Part shown: in pieces, positions 50,502-59,522 of the stretch
How positions within the stretch are numbered: position 1 is the stretch's first letter
How the letters are laid out: each line of letters begins with the position of its first letter
DNA from: Persicimonas caeni
GTDB taxonomy: Bacteria > Myxococcota_A > Bradymonadia > Bradymonadales > Bradymonadaceae
Reading direction: 5' to 3'
Length of the DNA: 64,000 nt
Assembly (NCBI RefSeq): GCF_006517175.1
Contig: NZ_CP041186.1
Coordinates: forward strand, 7,095,074-7,159,073
Made by a program: the position numbers and the translations under genes
Notes under the pieces: generated by a model
The model's input: the letters and a program-made list of their open reading frames with translations, nothing else
Told to the model about the DNA's origin: nothing
The model's database searches: none

Positions 50502-51569
50502 ATGGCTACGGCGCTCAAGGAGTGCTCGGTCTGCGATAAGCAGTTTTTGGTCAAGTTTCGCTACCAGATCGAGCGCACGAACAACGGAGTCGAGTACTTC
50601 TGCAGCCAGAAGTGCCGCCAGGACAACACCGCCGAACGCGGTGAAGTGGAGTGCTCGGCTTGCTCGAAGAGCTTCGAACCCAAGTACGCTTTCCAGCAGG
50701 CCACTCAGAACGGCAAGACCGTCTACTACTGCAGCATGGAGTGTCGGAAGCCGTCGGTCTCCGACTACCGGCGCAGAGCCGTCAAAAATGACGAAGGGGC
50801 CATGCGCATCGCCGTGCTCAACCAGAAGGGCGGCACGGGCAAGACGACCACCACCGTCAATGTCGGCGCCGGACTCGCGGAGGCAGGCTACCGGGTGCTG
50901 ATTATCGACGTCGATAGTCAGGGCCACGTGGGAGTCAGCCTCGGGGTCGGCGGCAAAAAAACGCTCTATCACGTCCTTGTTGAGGAGGCTTCGCTCGACG
51001 AATGCATCGTCTCGGCGCGGCCCAACCTCGACATCCTGCCGGCTGACGACACCCTCGCCTCGGCCGAGATCTTTTTGGCCCGCCTCGACGACGGGCGCGA
51101 CAAGCTGCTTCGAAAGCGCCTGCTCGACCAGCAGCAAGACTACGACTTCGTGCTGCTCGATTGCGGCCCGAGCCTGTCGCTGCTCAATATGAATGCGCTG
51201 ACCTTCGCCGAACACCTGATCGTGCCGGTGGCCTGTGACTTCCTGAGTCTCGTCGGCGTCAAGCAGGTCATGAAGACCCTCAAGAATATCAACCGTGTGT
51301 TGATGCACCCCATCAGCATCTTGGGGATCCTGCCGACCTTCTACGACATGCGCAACAACATCAGCGACGAGGCGGTCAAAACCCTCAAGGGCCACTTTCA
51401 CGACAAGGTGCTGCCGCCGGTGCGCGTCAATACCCGCCTCAAAGAGGCGCCCAGCGAGGAGCAGACCATCTTTGAATATGCCCCCGAGAGCCGTGGCGCC
51501 ACCGATTACCGACGTCTGGTCAAGTGGCTGGTCAAGCAACAAGAGCGGCGACTGCAAGCAACCGCTTGA
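50502..51569 (+). CDS. ParA/Soj-type ATPase with two N-terminal zinc-binding-like modules
   Basis: A 355-residue protein. Two successive modules have identical spacing: Cys8, Cys11, Cys34, Cys38 and Cys51, Cys54, Cys77, Cys81 (CxxC-x22-CxxxC). They resemble treble-clef or TRASH-type zinc fingers. A ParA-family ATPase starts at residue 102: deviant Walker A KGGTGKTTTT (Lys109, Lys114), DVDSQGHVGVSLG, DFVLLDCGPSLSLL and the C-terminal GVKQVMKTLKNIN region. ParA proteins move DNA or protein cargo on nucleoid or polar structures. No parB or parS-like site was recognised next to it. Start 50502 has GGAGA eight bases upstream. Confidence 0.88.
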   Translation: MATALKECSVCDKQFLVKFRYQIERTNNGVEYFCSQKCRQDNTAERGEVECSACSKSFEPKYAFQQATQNGKTVYYCSMECRKPSVSDYRRRAVKNDEGAMRIAVLNQKGGTGKTTTTVNVGAGLAEAGYRVLIIDVDSQGHVGVSLGVGGKKTLYHVLVEEASLDECIVSARPNLDILPADDTLASAEIFLARLDDGRDKLLRKRLLDQQQDYDFVLLDCGPSLSLLNMNALTFAEHLIVPVACDFLSLVGVKQVMKTLKNINRVLMHPISILGILPTFYDMRNNISDEAVKTLKGHFHDKVLPPVRVNTRLKEAPSEEQTIFEYAPESRGATDYRRLVKWLVKQQERRLQATA

Positions 51570-51696
51570 AAGCCGGTCAGAATTGACGAGGTATCCCTTA
51601 CGGGATAACATCGGCGAACGGCTAGCGCTCCCGCATGACTGAGCCCGAGAAGGCCGTCACCAGACGTGCTTAAATCGGCCAGGAGGACGTAAATAG

Positions 51697-53142
51697 ATGT
51701 TCCGAGCAAAGATTACGCTGACTTTCGTCATTCTGACGTCGCTTTTGTTGGGCGGCGTTTACTTGATCATGACTGGCAGTATTGCCAGCTCATTCGAGCA
51801 GGATGCCGAAATTGCTGTTCGACGCGCCGCGACCATCGAGGAGCAGTCGATGCGTCTCGACGAGTTCGCGCTTATCGAAAAAGCCGAGTTTACGGCCGTC
51901 GACAAGCAGTTGTATCGGCGTATGCTCCTCGAGGAAGATCCGCAGTTTCTCGAACAACTCGAGGCCAAGTACCCGCAGGCCAACAACGCGGTCGACGTGC
52001 GACACTTGGCCGTGTACGACGAGCCGCTGACCGTCGACAAGATTCGACTGCAGGACGTCGCCAAGACCAGCTCGGGGAAGCGTAATCTGAACCTTGGCCT
52101 TTACGAGCGCCGCCCGGCGCTCCCCGACCTGTTTCTGATCATCGACCAGAACGGCAAGGGCGTGGCGGCTTTGGGCAAGGATAACTACAAGTGGTACGGC
52201 GATAACGTCGCCGAGAAGTACCCGATTATCCTGGAAGCTATCAAAGACAACGAGACCAAGACCACCATGTGGACCTGGTCTTGGAGCGAGTCGGACGACG
52301 CGAACTTCTACCGCGTCGCCATCGTTCCCATTCGCCCGGACCCGTCGAAGCCGGCCGCCGGTGTGGTCGTGACTGGTAACCCCATCGGCGACGGCGTGGC
52401 CAAGCGCACCCAGCGCCTCATGGCGGGTATCACCACCAAGGGTGACGACATCGACACCGTCGACCGCGCCGACCTCGAAGCGGCTCCGGCCGTGGCGTTT
52501 TTCCACGGCGAGCGCATCGTCGGCTCGACATTTTCGACCCCGCAGGAAGACTCGCTGAAGCAATCGGCGTTCAAAGACGCCAAAATTCTCGAAAGTGACA
52601 ACCCCGAGCAGCTCCTCGAGCTCGAAGTTGACGGCGAGCCGTACGTCGGGGTCGTTCGCTACTTTACCGGTGAATTCGAGCAGCCCGACAAAGCTAACAA
52701 GTCCGGGTTCATTGTGCTCAGCAGCCTGCAGTACGCCACCAAGCCCGTCGGGTTGGCCATGACCAACATCTGGCTTCTGGGGGGCGCCATCTTGCTGGTG
52801 GGCCTCATCGCGTTGCTCTTCTTTATCCAGAAATTCGTCAAGCCGGCCGAGACCATCGAGCAGGGCATCGGCGAGATTCTGGCGGGCAACAAGGACTACG
52901 TCTTCGAACTCCGCGACGAACACCCCATTTTCACCAGCATCGTCCAGGGCCTCAACTTGATGAGTGCCTACCTTCAGGGTAAGCCGATGCCCGACGACGC
53001 TGAGAAGCTCGAGGGCTGGGGCGAACTCATCGGCGACAGCGGCGGCTCGAGCGGTGGACCCGCCAAGGTCACCGGTGTGCAGATGCCCGGCATGGGTGGC
53101 GGCTCCAAGAAAGACGACGATCCCACCGACGGCACCACCTGA
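51697..53142 (+). CDS. Membrane protein with extracytoplasmic sensor-like domain (481 aa)
   Basis: An N-terminal membrane helix (ITLTFVILTSLLLGGVYLIM), a 320-residue extracytoplasmic region and a second helix at about 347-370 (TNIWLLGGAILLVGLIALLFFIQKF). A cytoplasmic HAMP-like part follows (KPAETIEQGIGEILAGNKDYVFEL) and then a Gly/Ser/Asp-rich tail. This is the layout of a sensor or chemoreceptor lacking an output domain. PDLFLIIDQNGKGVAAL suggests a Cache-type fold. GGAGG precedes the start by nine bases. It lies 127 bases after the zinc-finger ParA gene, so a functional link is possible. Confidence 0.72.
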   Translation: MFRAKITLTFVILTSLLLGGVYLIMTGSIASSFEQDAEIAVRRAATIEEQSMRLDEFALIEKAEFTAVDKQLYRRMLLEEDPQFLEQLEAKYPQANNAVDVRHLAVYDEPLTVDKIRLQDVAKTSSGKRNLNLGLYERRPALPDLFLIIDQNGKGVAALGKDNYKWYGDNVAEKYPIILEAIKDNETKTTMWTWSWSESDDANFYRVAIVPIRPDPSKPAAGVVVTGNPIGDGVAKRTQRLMAGITTKGDDIDTVDRADLEAAPAVAFFHGERIVGSTFSTPQEDSLKQSAFKDAKILESDNPEQLLELEVDGEPYVGVVRYFTGEFEQPDKANKSGFIVLSSLQYATKPVGLAMTNIWLLGGAILLVGLIALLFFIQKFVKPAETIEQGIGEILAGNKDYVFELRDEHPIFTSIVQGLNLMSAYLQGKPMPDDAEKLEGWGELIGDSGGSSGGPAKVTGVQMPGMGGGSKKDDDPTDGTT

Positions 53143-53173
53143 GTCGGTACGAACCCAAACGGGAAACGAACTC

Positions 53174-54358
53174 TTGCAACCTCGCGTTCAGACCGGTCTC
53201 GACCGCCTGCTCGCCGACCAGAAGCGCCTCGAGGCGCTCTCTGGCGCGCGGGTGGGCCTCCTCGCCAACCCCACGAGCGTCACCAGCACTCTCGAGCACG
53301 CCATCGACGCCCTGCAGAAGCGCGGCGTCGAGCTCGTGCGCCTCTTCGGACCCGAGCACGGTGTGCGCGCCGAAGCCCAGGACATGGAGGCGGTCGAAGA
53401 GAGCAGCGACCCCATCTCGGGGATTCCCACTGTCAGCCTCTACGGCTCGACCTACGACAGCCTGCGCCCAACCCAGGACCAGCTCGCCGATCTCGACATC
53501 GTCTTGGCGGATATCCAAGACATCGGCGCACGGTACTACACCTACGCCTACACCGTCGGCTTGATGATGGAAGCCTGCGGCAAAGCGGGCGTCGAGGTTT
53601 GGGTGCTCGATCGTCCCAACCCGATCAACGGCGAGGCGGTCGAGGGCAATATCGTACGCGACGAAGCACGCTCCTTCGTGGGCATGCAGCCGCTGGCCGT
53701 GCGCCATGGCATGACGCTCGGCGAGCTGGCCCACTTCTTCAATCGCTTTTGCGGATGGGAGTGTGACCTCGAAGTGGTCGAGATGCGCGGCTGGCACCGC
53801 GAGATGTGGTACGACGACACGGGCCTTCCATGGGTGATGCCCAGCCCGAATATGCCCACCCTCGACACTGCCACGGTCTACCCGGGGCAGTGTCTGCTCG
53901 AGGGCACAAACGCCAGCGAGGCGCGCGGCACGACCCGCCCATTCGAGCTGTTCGGAGCTCCCTGGGTCGACGCAGTCGAGCTTCGCGAACAGCTGCGAGG
54001 TTTCGACCTCCCGGGGTGCCGCTTTCGCCTGGCGTCGTTCCGCCCGATGTTCCAGAAGCATGCCAACACCACGTGCAGCGGGCTGCAGATCCACGTGACC
54101 AACCGCGAGACCTTCGAGAGCATCACGACCTCCTATGCCATCATGAGCGCGATGCTCCAGCAGTCCGACGAGTTCGCCTGGCGCACCGAGGCGTACGAGT
54201 TCGTCGACGAACAGCTCGCGATTGACCTGCTCTTGGGGGATCCGAAGTTGCGTGAAGCTCTCGAAGCGGGCGAAGACCCCGTCGAGGTCGCGCGCACCCA
54301 CGACCCCGCGGTCGAAGAGTTCGCCGAGCGTCGCCGCAAATGCCTCCTGTACGAGTGA
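53174..54358 (+). CDS. DUF1343 family, NamZ-like exo-N-acetylmuramidase
   Basis: A 394-residue protein matching DUF1343: GLDRLLADQKRLEALSGARVGLLANPTSV, LVRLFGPEHGVRAEAQDMEAV, DIVLADIQDIGARYYTYAYTVGLMMEA and VLDRPNPINGEAVEGN are hallmarks. The family includes NamZ, which removes non-reducing-end MurNAc during cell-wall recycling. No signal peptide is seen in this start choice, so it would act in the cytoplasm. The start is TTG at 53174 with a weak GGGAA upstream; the frame stays open further up but overlaps the previous gene. nadD follows after six bases. Confidence 0.88.
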   Translation: MQPRVQTGLDRLLADQKRLEALSGARVGLLANPTSVTSTLEHAIDALQKRGVELVRLFGPEHGVRAEAQDMEAVEESSDPISGIPTVSLYGSTYDSLRPTQDQLADLDIVLADIQDIGARYYTYAYTVGLMMEACGKAGVEVWVLDRPNPINGEAVEGNIVRDEARSFVGMQPLAVRHGMTLGELAHFFNRFCGWECDLEVVEMRGWHREMWYDDTGLPWVMPSPNMPTLDTATVYPGQCLLEGTNASEARGTTRPFELFGAPWVDAVELREQLRGFDLPGCRFRLASFRPMFQKHANTTCSGLQIHVTNRETFESITTSYAIMSAMLQQSDEFAWRTEAYEFVDEQLAIDLLLGDPKLREALEAGEDPVEVARTHDPAVEEFAERRRKCLLYE

Positions 54359-54364
54359 ATCGCC

Positions 54365-54943
54365 GTGGCCACCCAGCGCAAGCAAATCGGCCTGTATGGC
54401 GGGAGCTTCAACCCGCCGCACGTTTGTCACACGCTCACGACGGTGTGGGCCCTGCAGACGCATCGCCTCGACGAGGTATGGTGGGTCCCCACCTATCAGC
54501 ACGCCTTCGAGAAGTCGCTCGTCTCTTTCGAGCACCGCAAGGCGATGTGCCGACTCGCCCTCGATCACATCGAGGGCGTCAGCATTTCGGAGATCGAGCG
54601 TGAAATGGGCGGCGAGAGCCGCACCGTCGATACCGTGCGCGAGCTGCGTGAGCGACACCCCGACCACGACTACTCGCTCATCGTCGGCAGCGATATTCTC
54701 GAAGAAGCACATCGCTGGAAGAACTGGGAAGGCCTCATGGAGATGGTCGACCTGATCGTCATCGGCCGCAAGGGCCACCAGGTCAATACCGAGCCGGACA
54801 GCGCCGAGTTTCGTTTACCCGACATCAGCTCGACTGACACACGCAAGGCGCTGCGAGACGGCAATTACGCGCCCCTTCGCTACTGGTTGTCACGCGATGT
54901 GATCGACTACATCGCCGAGCACGAGCTCTACCTCGATGGCTGA
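54365..54943 (+). CDS. nadD: Nicotinate-nucleotide adenylyltransferase family protein
   Basis: A 192-residue nucleotidyltransferase with the GGSFNPPHxxH motif (LYGGSFNPPHVCH) and the ISSTxxR motif near the C-terminus (PDISSTDTRKAL), both used for ATP. WWVPTYQHAFEK and DYSLIVGSDILEEAHRWKNWEGL fit NadD, which makes deamido-NAD. A relative with another nucleotide substrate cannot be excluded. The start is GTG. It overlaps the next gene by eight bases. Confidence 0.87.
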   Translation: MATQRKQIGLYGGSFNPPHVCHTLTTVWALQTHRLDEVWWVPTYQHAFEKSLVSFEHRKAMCRLALDHIEGVSISEIEREMGGESRTVDTVRELRERHPDHDYSLIVGSDILEEAHRWKNWEGLMEMVDLIVIGRKGHQVNTEPDSAEFRLPDISSTDTRKALRDGNYAPLRYWLSRDVIDYIAEHELYLDG

Positions 54944-55787
54944 GGCGACGGACATATCCGAGTTTTCCAGACGGCGCTGGGCCATTATCGGCGCCGGGCG
55001 CGTCGGCAAGACCCTGGGGCTGCTGGCCAGACGGCTGGGCATCGACGTCGTCGCGACGTGGAACCGCACCGAAGAGGCGGCCCGTGGCGTCGAGGAATTG
55101 CTCGCGCCGGGCCAAGCTCGCCACGAACCTCTCGGCACCGTTGCGCACGAGTTGCTCGAGCCCGCCGACGTGGTGTGGGTGACAGTGATCGACTCGGTCA
55201 TCGGCGAGACCGCACGAGAGATTGCCGCTGCGATCCACCCCGAACAGTTCGTGTTGCACACGTCCGGGAGCCTCGGCTCCGGGGTTTTGACCGAGGCCGG
55301 CGTATCCTCGCCCGTCGCCTCCCTCCATCCGTTACAGGCTATCACCGATTCCCAACGCGCTGTCGACGTGCTCGCGGACGTCGCCTGGAGCGTCGAAGGC
55401 GACGCCCCTGCGGTCGCCTATGCGAAGTGGCTGATGGGCCAGATCGACGTCGAGCCCGTCGAGATCGACTCGTCGAAGAAGACGCTGTACCACGCCTCCG
55501 CGGTGACCACGGCGAATCTGCTCGTGGCGTTGATGGACGCTGCGTTTCAGATGGGGGAGGCGGCCGGCATGAGCCGCGAGGAGGCGAGGGCGATGATGCT
55601 TCCGCTGGCGCGTTCTTGCGTCGAGAATCTCGAGCGACAAACCACCGCCCAGGCATTGAGCGGGCCGGTAGCGCGCGGTGATCAGGAGACGATCGACCGC
55701 CACGTTGCCGCGCTCGACGCGCTGGGCGATGAGGAGTTGGTGCGGATTTATCAGGTGCTGACGGGCAGGGCCAAGCGCCTCAAATAG
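54936..55787 (+). CDS. Rossmann-fold and DUF2520 domain protein
   Basis: A 283-residue protein. It starts with a Rossmann nucleotide-binding segment (WAIIGAGRVGKTLGLLARRLG), continues with VLHTSGSLGSGVL and ASLHPLQAI, and ends with a DUF2520 helical domain (YHASAVTTANLLVALMDAAFQMGEAAGM). The layout resembles 6-phosphogluconate dehydrogenase-like or ketopantoate reductase-like enzymes, but the substrate is unknown. It overlaps nadD at its start and the clp gene at its end (8 bp, convergent). It completes the operon begun by the NamZ-like gene. Confidence 0.87.
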   Translation: MAEATDISEFSRRRWAIIGAGRVGKTLGLLARRLGIDVVATWNRTEEAARGVEELLAPGQARHEPLGTVAHELLEPADVVWVTVIDSVIGETAREIAAAIHPEQFVLHTSGSLGSGVLTEAGVSSPVASLHPLQAITDSQRAVDVLADVAWSVEGDAPAVAYAKWLMGQIDVEPVEIDSSKKTLYHASAVTTANLLVALMDAAFQMGEAAGMSREEARAMMLPLARSCVENLERQTTAQALSGPVARGDQETIDRHVAALDALGDEELVRIYQVLTGRAKRLK

Positions 55788-58731
55788 CCACGCAGACGAC
55801 TTCGTCGCCGTGAATCTCCACGCGCATCGTGTCCCCACGCGATACTTCTCCCGACAAAATCAATCGAGCCACGGCTCCCTCGACCAGACGTTGGATCGTC
55901 TGGCGCATGGGGCGTGCACCCAACTCCGGGTTGAATCCGCCGTTGTCGATGAGGTGGGCAATGACGCCGTCGTCGAATTCCAGATCGATGCCGCTCTCTT
56001 CGTGCAGTCGTTCGCGACTGTCTTCGAGCTGCAGGCGCGCGATCCCGGCGACCTCTTTACGCGTGAGCGGCATAAAGACGAGCTTTTCGTCGATGCGGTT
56101 CCACAACTCGGGCGTGAAATGCTTCTGGGCCGCATCACGCACTTTGTCGGTGGTCTCCAAGCGGTTGGCTTCGTCGTCGCGGTCGCTCTTGCCAAAGCCG
56201 ATGCGCCCACGTGAGGTGCGCTTGGCTTGCTCGCTGAAGACATCCGCGCCCAGGTTGCTCGTCATGACGATGACCGTGTTCGAGAAGTCGACGGTGCGGC
56301 TTCTCCCGTCGGTCAGCTGACCCTCGTCGAAGAGCTGCAACAAGATGTTGAGCACGTCGGGGTGGGCCTTCTCGATCTCGTCGAGCAACACGATCTGATA
56401 CGGGCGGCGGCGTACGGCTTCGGTGAGTTGGCCGCCTTGCTCGTATCCCACATACCCGGGAGGCGCTCCGACCATGCGGCTGACGGAGTGCGCCTCCATG
56501 AACTCGGACATGTCGAGGCGGACCACTGCGTCGCGGTCATGGAACAAGAAGTCGGCGAGAACCTTGACCATCTCGGTCTTGCCCACGCCGGTCGGGCCCA
56601 AAAATAGGAGGCTTCCGATGGGGCGCCGGCCCCGGAAGCCGGCGTAATTGCGCCGGATGACGTCCGAAATGGACTGCACGATGTGCCGGTGCCCAACAAT
56701 GCCGTCGGCGAGGTACGACTCCATGTTCAGGAAGCGCTCGCGGTCGGTCTGTGTGAGACGCTCGACCGGAATGCCGGCCATTTCGGCGACAATCTCGGCG
56801 ACGAGGGGGCGGTCGACCTGCTTTTGACCGGTGCGCGCGGCGCGGCTGCCGGCCAGGTCGAGCACGCCAATGGCCTTATCGGGCAGTCGGCGCTGATAGA
56901 TGTAGCGATGGCTCAGGCGCACGGCCGCATCGAGAGCCTCGTCGGCATAGCGCACCTCGTGGTGCTTCTCGTAGTGGCCGCGGATGCCGCCGGCAATATG
57001 ACGCGCGGTGGCCACATCGGGCTCTTCGACGAAGACCATGCCGAAGCGGCGCTCGAACGCCGGATCGGACTCGACGAACTGGCGGAACTCGTCGTTGGTG
57101 GTCGCGCCAATGCACGGAAAGCGGCCGCGGGCCAGGGCGGTCTTGAGTTCGCCGGCCGCGTCGGTGCCGTCACCGCCGGCGCCGGCGGTCATCCAGGAGT
57201 GCAGCTCGTCCAAAAAGACGATCACGTCGCCTCCTGCCTGCTCGACCTCGTCTTTGATGCCGAGGAGTCGCTCGGAGAACGAGCCGCGAAGGTGCGTGCC
57301 GCTGAGGATGCGCCCCAGCTCGAGCTCGATGATCGCGCGCTTGCCTAGACGGTTGCCGGCGTTGGCGAGCTTGACGAACTCGCGCGACAGACCTTCGACA
57401 ATGGCGGTTTTGCCCACGCCGGCCTCGCCGACGAGCACGGGGTTATTCGAGCGGCGTTTGCCGAGGATGTCGATGAGTTGGAGGATCTCTCGGTCGCGCC
57501 CGACCACGCGGTCGATCTGGCCACGGGCGGCTTGGGCGGTGAGGTTGCGGCCAAATTTGACCAGGTTCGGATACTGCTCCGGGTCGAGATCGTACGACTG
57601 AGCCAGCCCCTCGTCGGGCTCGAGCGGATCATCGAAGCGCACGTTGTCGACCGTCGAAGATTCTTCGGCGAGCGACGCGGCGCCGTCGGCCTCGGGAACC
57701 TCTGGGAGTTCGTCGGAGCTCGCCTCGTCGACGGCTTCACTCGCTTCGGAGTCGTCGGCAACGGCTCCCTGCGGGGCCGCGAACTCATCGCTGACCGGGC
57801 CGGCTTCGTCGCGCACCTCGTCGTTCTTGCTGAAGAGCCTCGCGGCCAGATTCTGAGCGGTCTGACGCGCATCCTCGATCGCTTCACCCGCGCTGGGCGG
57901 CGTCGTCATCGACGCTTCGTCAACGTCGTCCGAAGGCGCGTCCGGCGCTTTGGCTTGGGGTCGCTTCGTCGGCTTGCCCTTCTTGGACTTGGATTCGCTG
58001 GGCTTCGAGTTGCCCGGTTTGCTCTTGCTGCGCTTGGTGCGGCGCGGCTTGAGGCGACGCGCCTGTCGGGGGCGCGGCGGCTCGTCCGTCGGGGTGCGCC
58101 AGGAGCCGGAATCCTCGGGGCCGGCTTGCTCGGCCACCGGTTCGGTCGTCTCGACGATATTGCGTTCGATGGCCGCCTTTCTGCGGCTCGGATCGGCGAT
58201 GCCCAGCGACGGGTGAAAGCCGATGGGGCTGGGGGCGTCTTCGCTTCGCCGCTGCTTCTTCTTGCTCACCGCCGGTCGGGTGGTCGTGGCGGTTGTGGTG
58301 CTCAGAGTGCGAAAACGGCGGGGCAGCGGCGTCGAGCCAGTGGCGTAGCTCATCACCGAGGCGCGAATGGCGCTCACGTTGATGCCGGCGTCCTTGAGCA
58401 GTTCGACAGCCTGGCTCGACGACTCGCGCACGAGCGCTGCCAAGAGGTGCAGGCTGCTCATCGCCTCGGCGCGCGAGCCCGACGCGATGCGCTCGCCGCG
58501 CTGGTAGATCCGGTCGAGAATCGCCGGCGCCTCGTCGGAGGCGCCCGACAGCTTTTCGAGCAACTTATCGACCGTGACGTTGCGGTCCTCTAAGAAGACC
58601 GCCGCGCGGTTGGGCACGGTAAACAGCGCGAGCAAAAGGTGCGCAGACGACAGCGTCTGCTCGACGCGATCGGCGATATCGTTGGCCTCGTCGATAACAT
58701 CGCCGAGTTCACGGCTCAGAGGTAGACTCAT
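55780..58731 (-). CDS. ClpA/ClpC-type AAA+ unfoldase with long basic linker (983 aa)
   Basis: Two AAA+ modules: Walker A GEAGVGKTAIVEG (about residue 440) and [13 protein letters not shown] (about 714), with Walker B VIVFLDELH and IVLLDEIEKAHPD. A Clp N-domain-like double repeat lies at 1-150. Between it and AAA1 is a 240-residue Lys/Arg/Pro-rich then acidic disordered linker. No ClpB-type M-domain coiled coil separates the modules, and a RIGFG segment sits where ClpA/ClpC bind ClpP. It is therefore likely a protease partner and not a disaggregase. The start at 58731 has GGAGG eleven bases upstream. The frame could run to 58962 but without family similarity. Confidence 0.87.
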   Translation of the reverse strand: MSLPLSRELGDVIDEANDIADRVEQTLSSAHLLLALFTVPNRAAVFLEDRNVTVDKLLEKLSGASDEAPAILDRIYQRGERIASGSRAEAMSSLHLLAALVRESSSQAVELLKDAGINVSAIRASVMSYATGSTPLPRRFRTLSTTTATTTRPAVSKKKQRRSEDAPSPIGFHPSLGIADPSRRKAAIERNIVETTEPVAEQAGPEDSGSWRTPTDEPPRPRQARRLKPRRTKRSKSKPGNSKPSESKSKKGKPTKRPQAKAPDAPSDDVDEASMTTPPSAGEAIEDARQTAQNLAARLFSKNDEVRDEAGPVSDEFAAPQGAVADDSEASEAVDEASSDELPEVPEADGAASLAEESSTVDNVRFDDPLEPDEGLAQSYDLDPEQYPNLVKFGRNLTAQAARGQIDRVVGRDREILQLIDILGKRRSNNPVLVGEAGVGKTAIVEGLSREFVKLANAGNRLGKRAIIELELGRILSGTHLRGSFSERLLGIKDEVEQAGGDVIVFLDELHSWMTAGAGGDGTDAAGELKTALARGRFPCIGATTNDEFRQFVESDPAFERRFGMVFVEEPDVATARHIAGGIRGHYEKHHEVRYADEALDAAVRLSHRYIYQRRLPDKAIGVLDLAGSRAARTGQKQVDRPLVAEIVAEMAGIPVERLTQTDRERFLNMESYLADGIVGHRHIVQSISDVIRRNYAGFRGRRPIGSLLFLGPTGVGKTEMVKVLADFLFHDRDAVVRLDMSEFMEAHSVSRMVGAPPGYVGYEQGGQLTEAVRRRPYQIVLLDEIEKAHPDVLNILLQLFDEGQLTDGRSRTVDFSNTVIVMTSNLGADVFSEQAKRTSRGRIGFGKSDRDDEANRLETTDKVRDAAQKHFTPELWNRIDEKLVFMPLTRKEVAGIARLQLEDSRERLHEESGIDLEFDDGVIAHLIDNGGFNPELGARPMRQTIQRLVEGAVARLILSGEVSRGDTMRVEIHGDEVVCVAI

Positions 58732-58985
58732 CCTTGTCTTTGCCTCCAAATACGGCGGGAGACACCGATGCTCCAAGGAGCAATTTGGGTGAGCATCGGC
58801 AGCAATAATGACAGCAAATTTGGGCTCGCCGAAGGTAGCACAGCCGTCGAAAATTCGTAAAGCTGAGATGGCAGCAACGAGCGTGGCCGAACCTCTTAAA
58901 TACGCCTTGATCCGATGGCGCAGGTGAGGCACAAGAGCGCTGACCCAGTTGTACAGCTTCAACCCATAACGCTGCGGAGAAGATC

Positions 58986-59408
58986 ATGACCACGAAAGTG
59001 ATCGTCGAGACCGACAAAGCGCCCAAAGCCATCGGACCCTACTCGCAGGCTGTCGGCTTCAATGGACTGCTGTTTTGTTCCGGGCAAATCGCCATCGACC
59101 CGGAGACTGACGAGATCATCGACGGCGGTGTCGAAGCCCAGACGGCGCGCGTCATGGCCAACCTGTCGGCGGTGCTCGATGCACGCGGACTCGATTTCAG
59201 CCACGTCATTCGCACGACCATTTATCTGAAGAACATGACCGACTTCGACAAGGTCAACGATATCTACGGTCGTTTCTTCGATTCGAACCCGCCGGCACGT
59301 GCCACTGTCGAAGTGTCGCGCCTGCCCAAAGACGTGCTCGTCGAGATCGACATGATCGCGGCGGTGCCCGAGCCCAAGAAGGAACAGGGCGACGACACCG
59401 AAGAGTGA
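58986..59408 (+). CDS. ridA: RidA family (enamine/imine deaminase)
   Basis: A 140-residue protein of the YjgF/RidA family: AIGPYSQAVGFNGLLFCSGQIAIDPETDEI, then VIRTTIYLKNMTDFDKVNDIYGRFF and PARATVEVSRLPKDVLVEIDMIA, including the catalytic Arg in PARAT. RidA hydrolyses reactive 2-aminoacrylate and related imines. The last ten residues are an extra acidic tail. GGAGAAG precedes the ATG. It diverges from the Clp gene across 254 bases with no further gene. An 8-bp hairpin (GAAACGGT at 59451-59458 with ACCGTTTC at 59467-59474) follows. Confidence 0.93.
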   Translation: MTTKVIVETDKAPKAIGPYSQAVGFNGLLFCSGQIAIDPETDEIIDGGVEAQTARVMANLSAVLDARGLDFSHVIRTTIYLKNMTDFDKVNDIYGRFFDSNPPARATVEVSRLPKDVLVEIDMIAAVPEPKKEQGDDTEE

Positions 59409-59522
59409 CGAAAGTAGCCTAAAGCTGCTATCGTGGCGGCACCGGGAATGAAACGGTGAGGATCAACCGTTTCGGCTACAGAAGAACCTAGCTTCTATCA
59501 CATCCCCATCCGGTGTCGCCGA

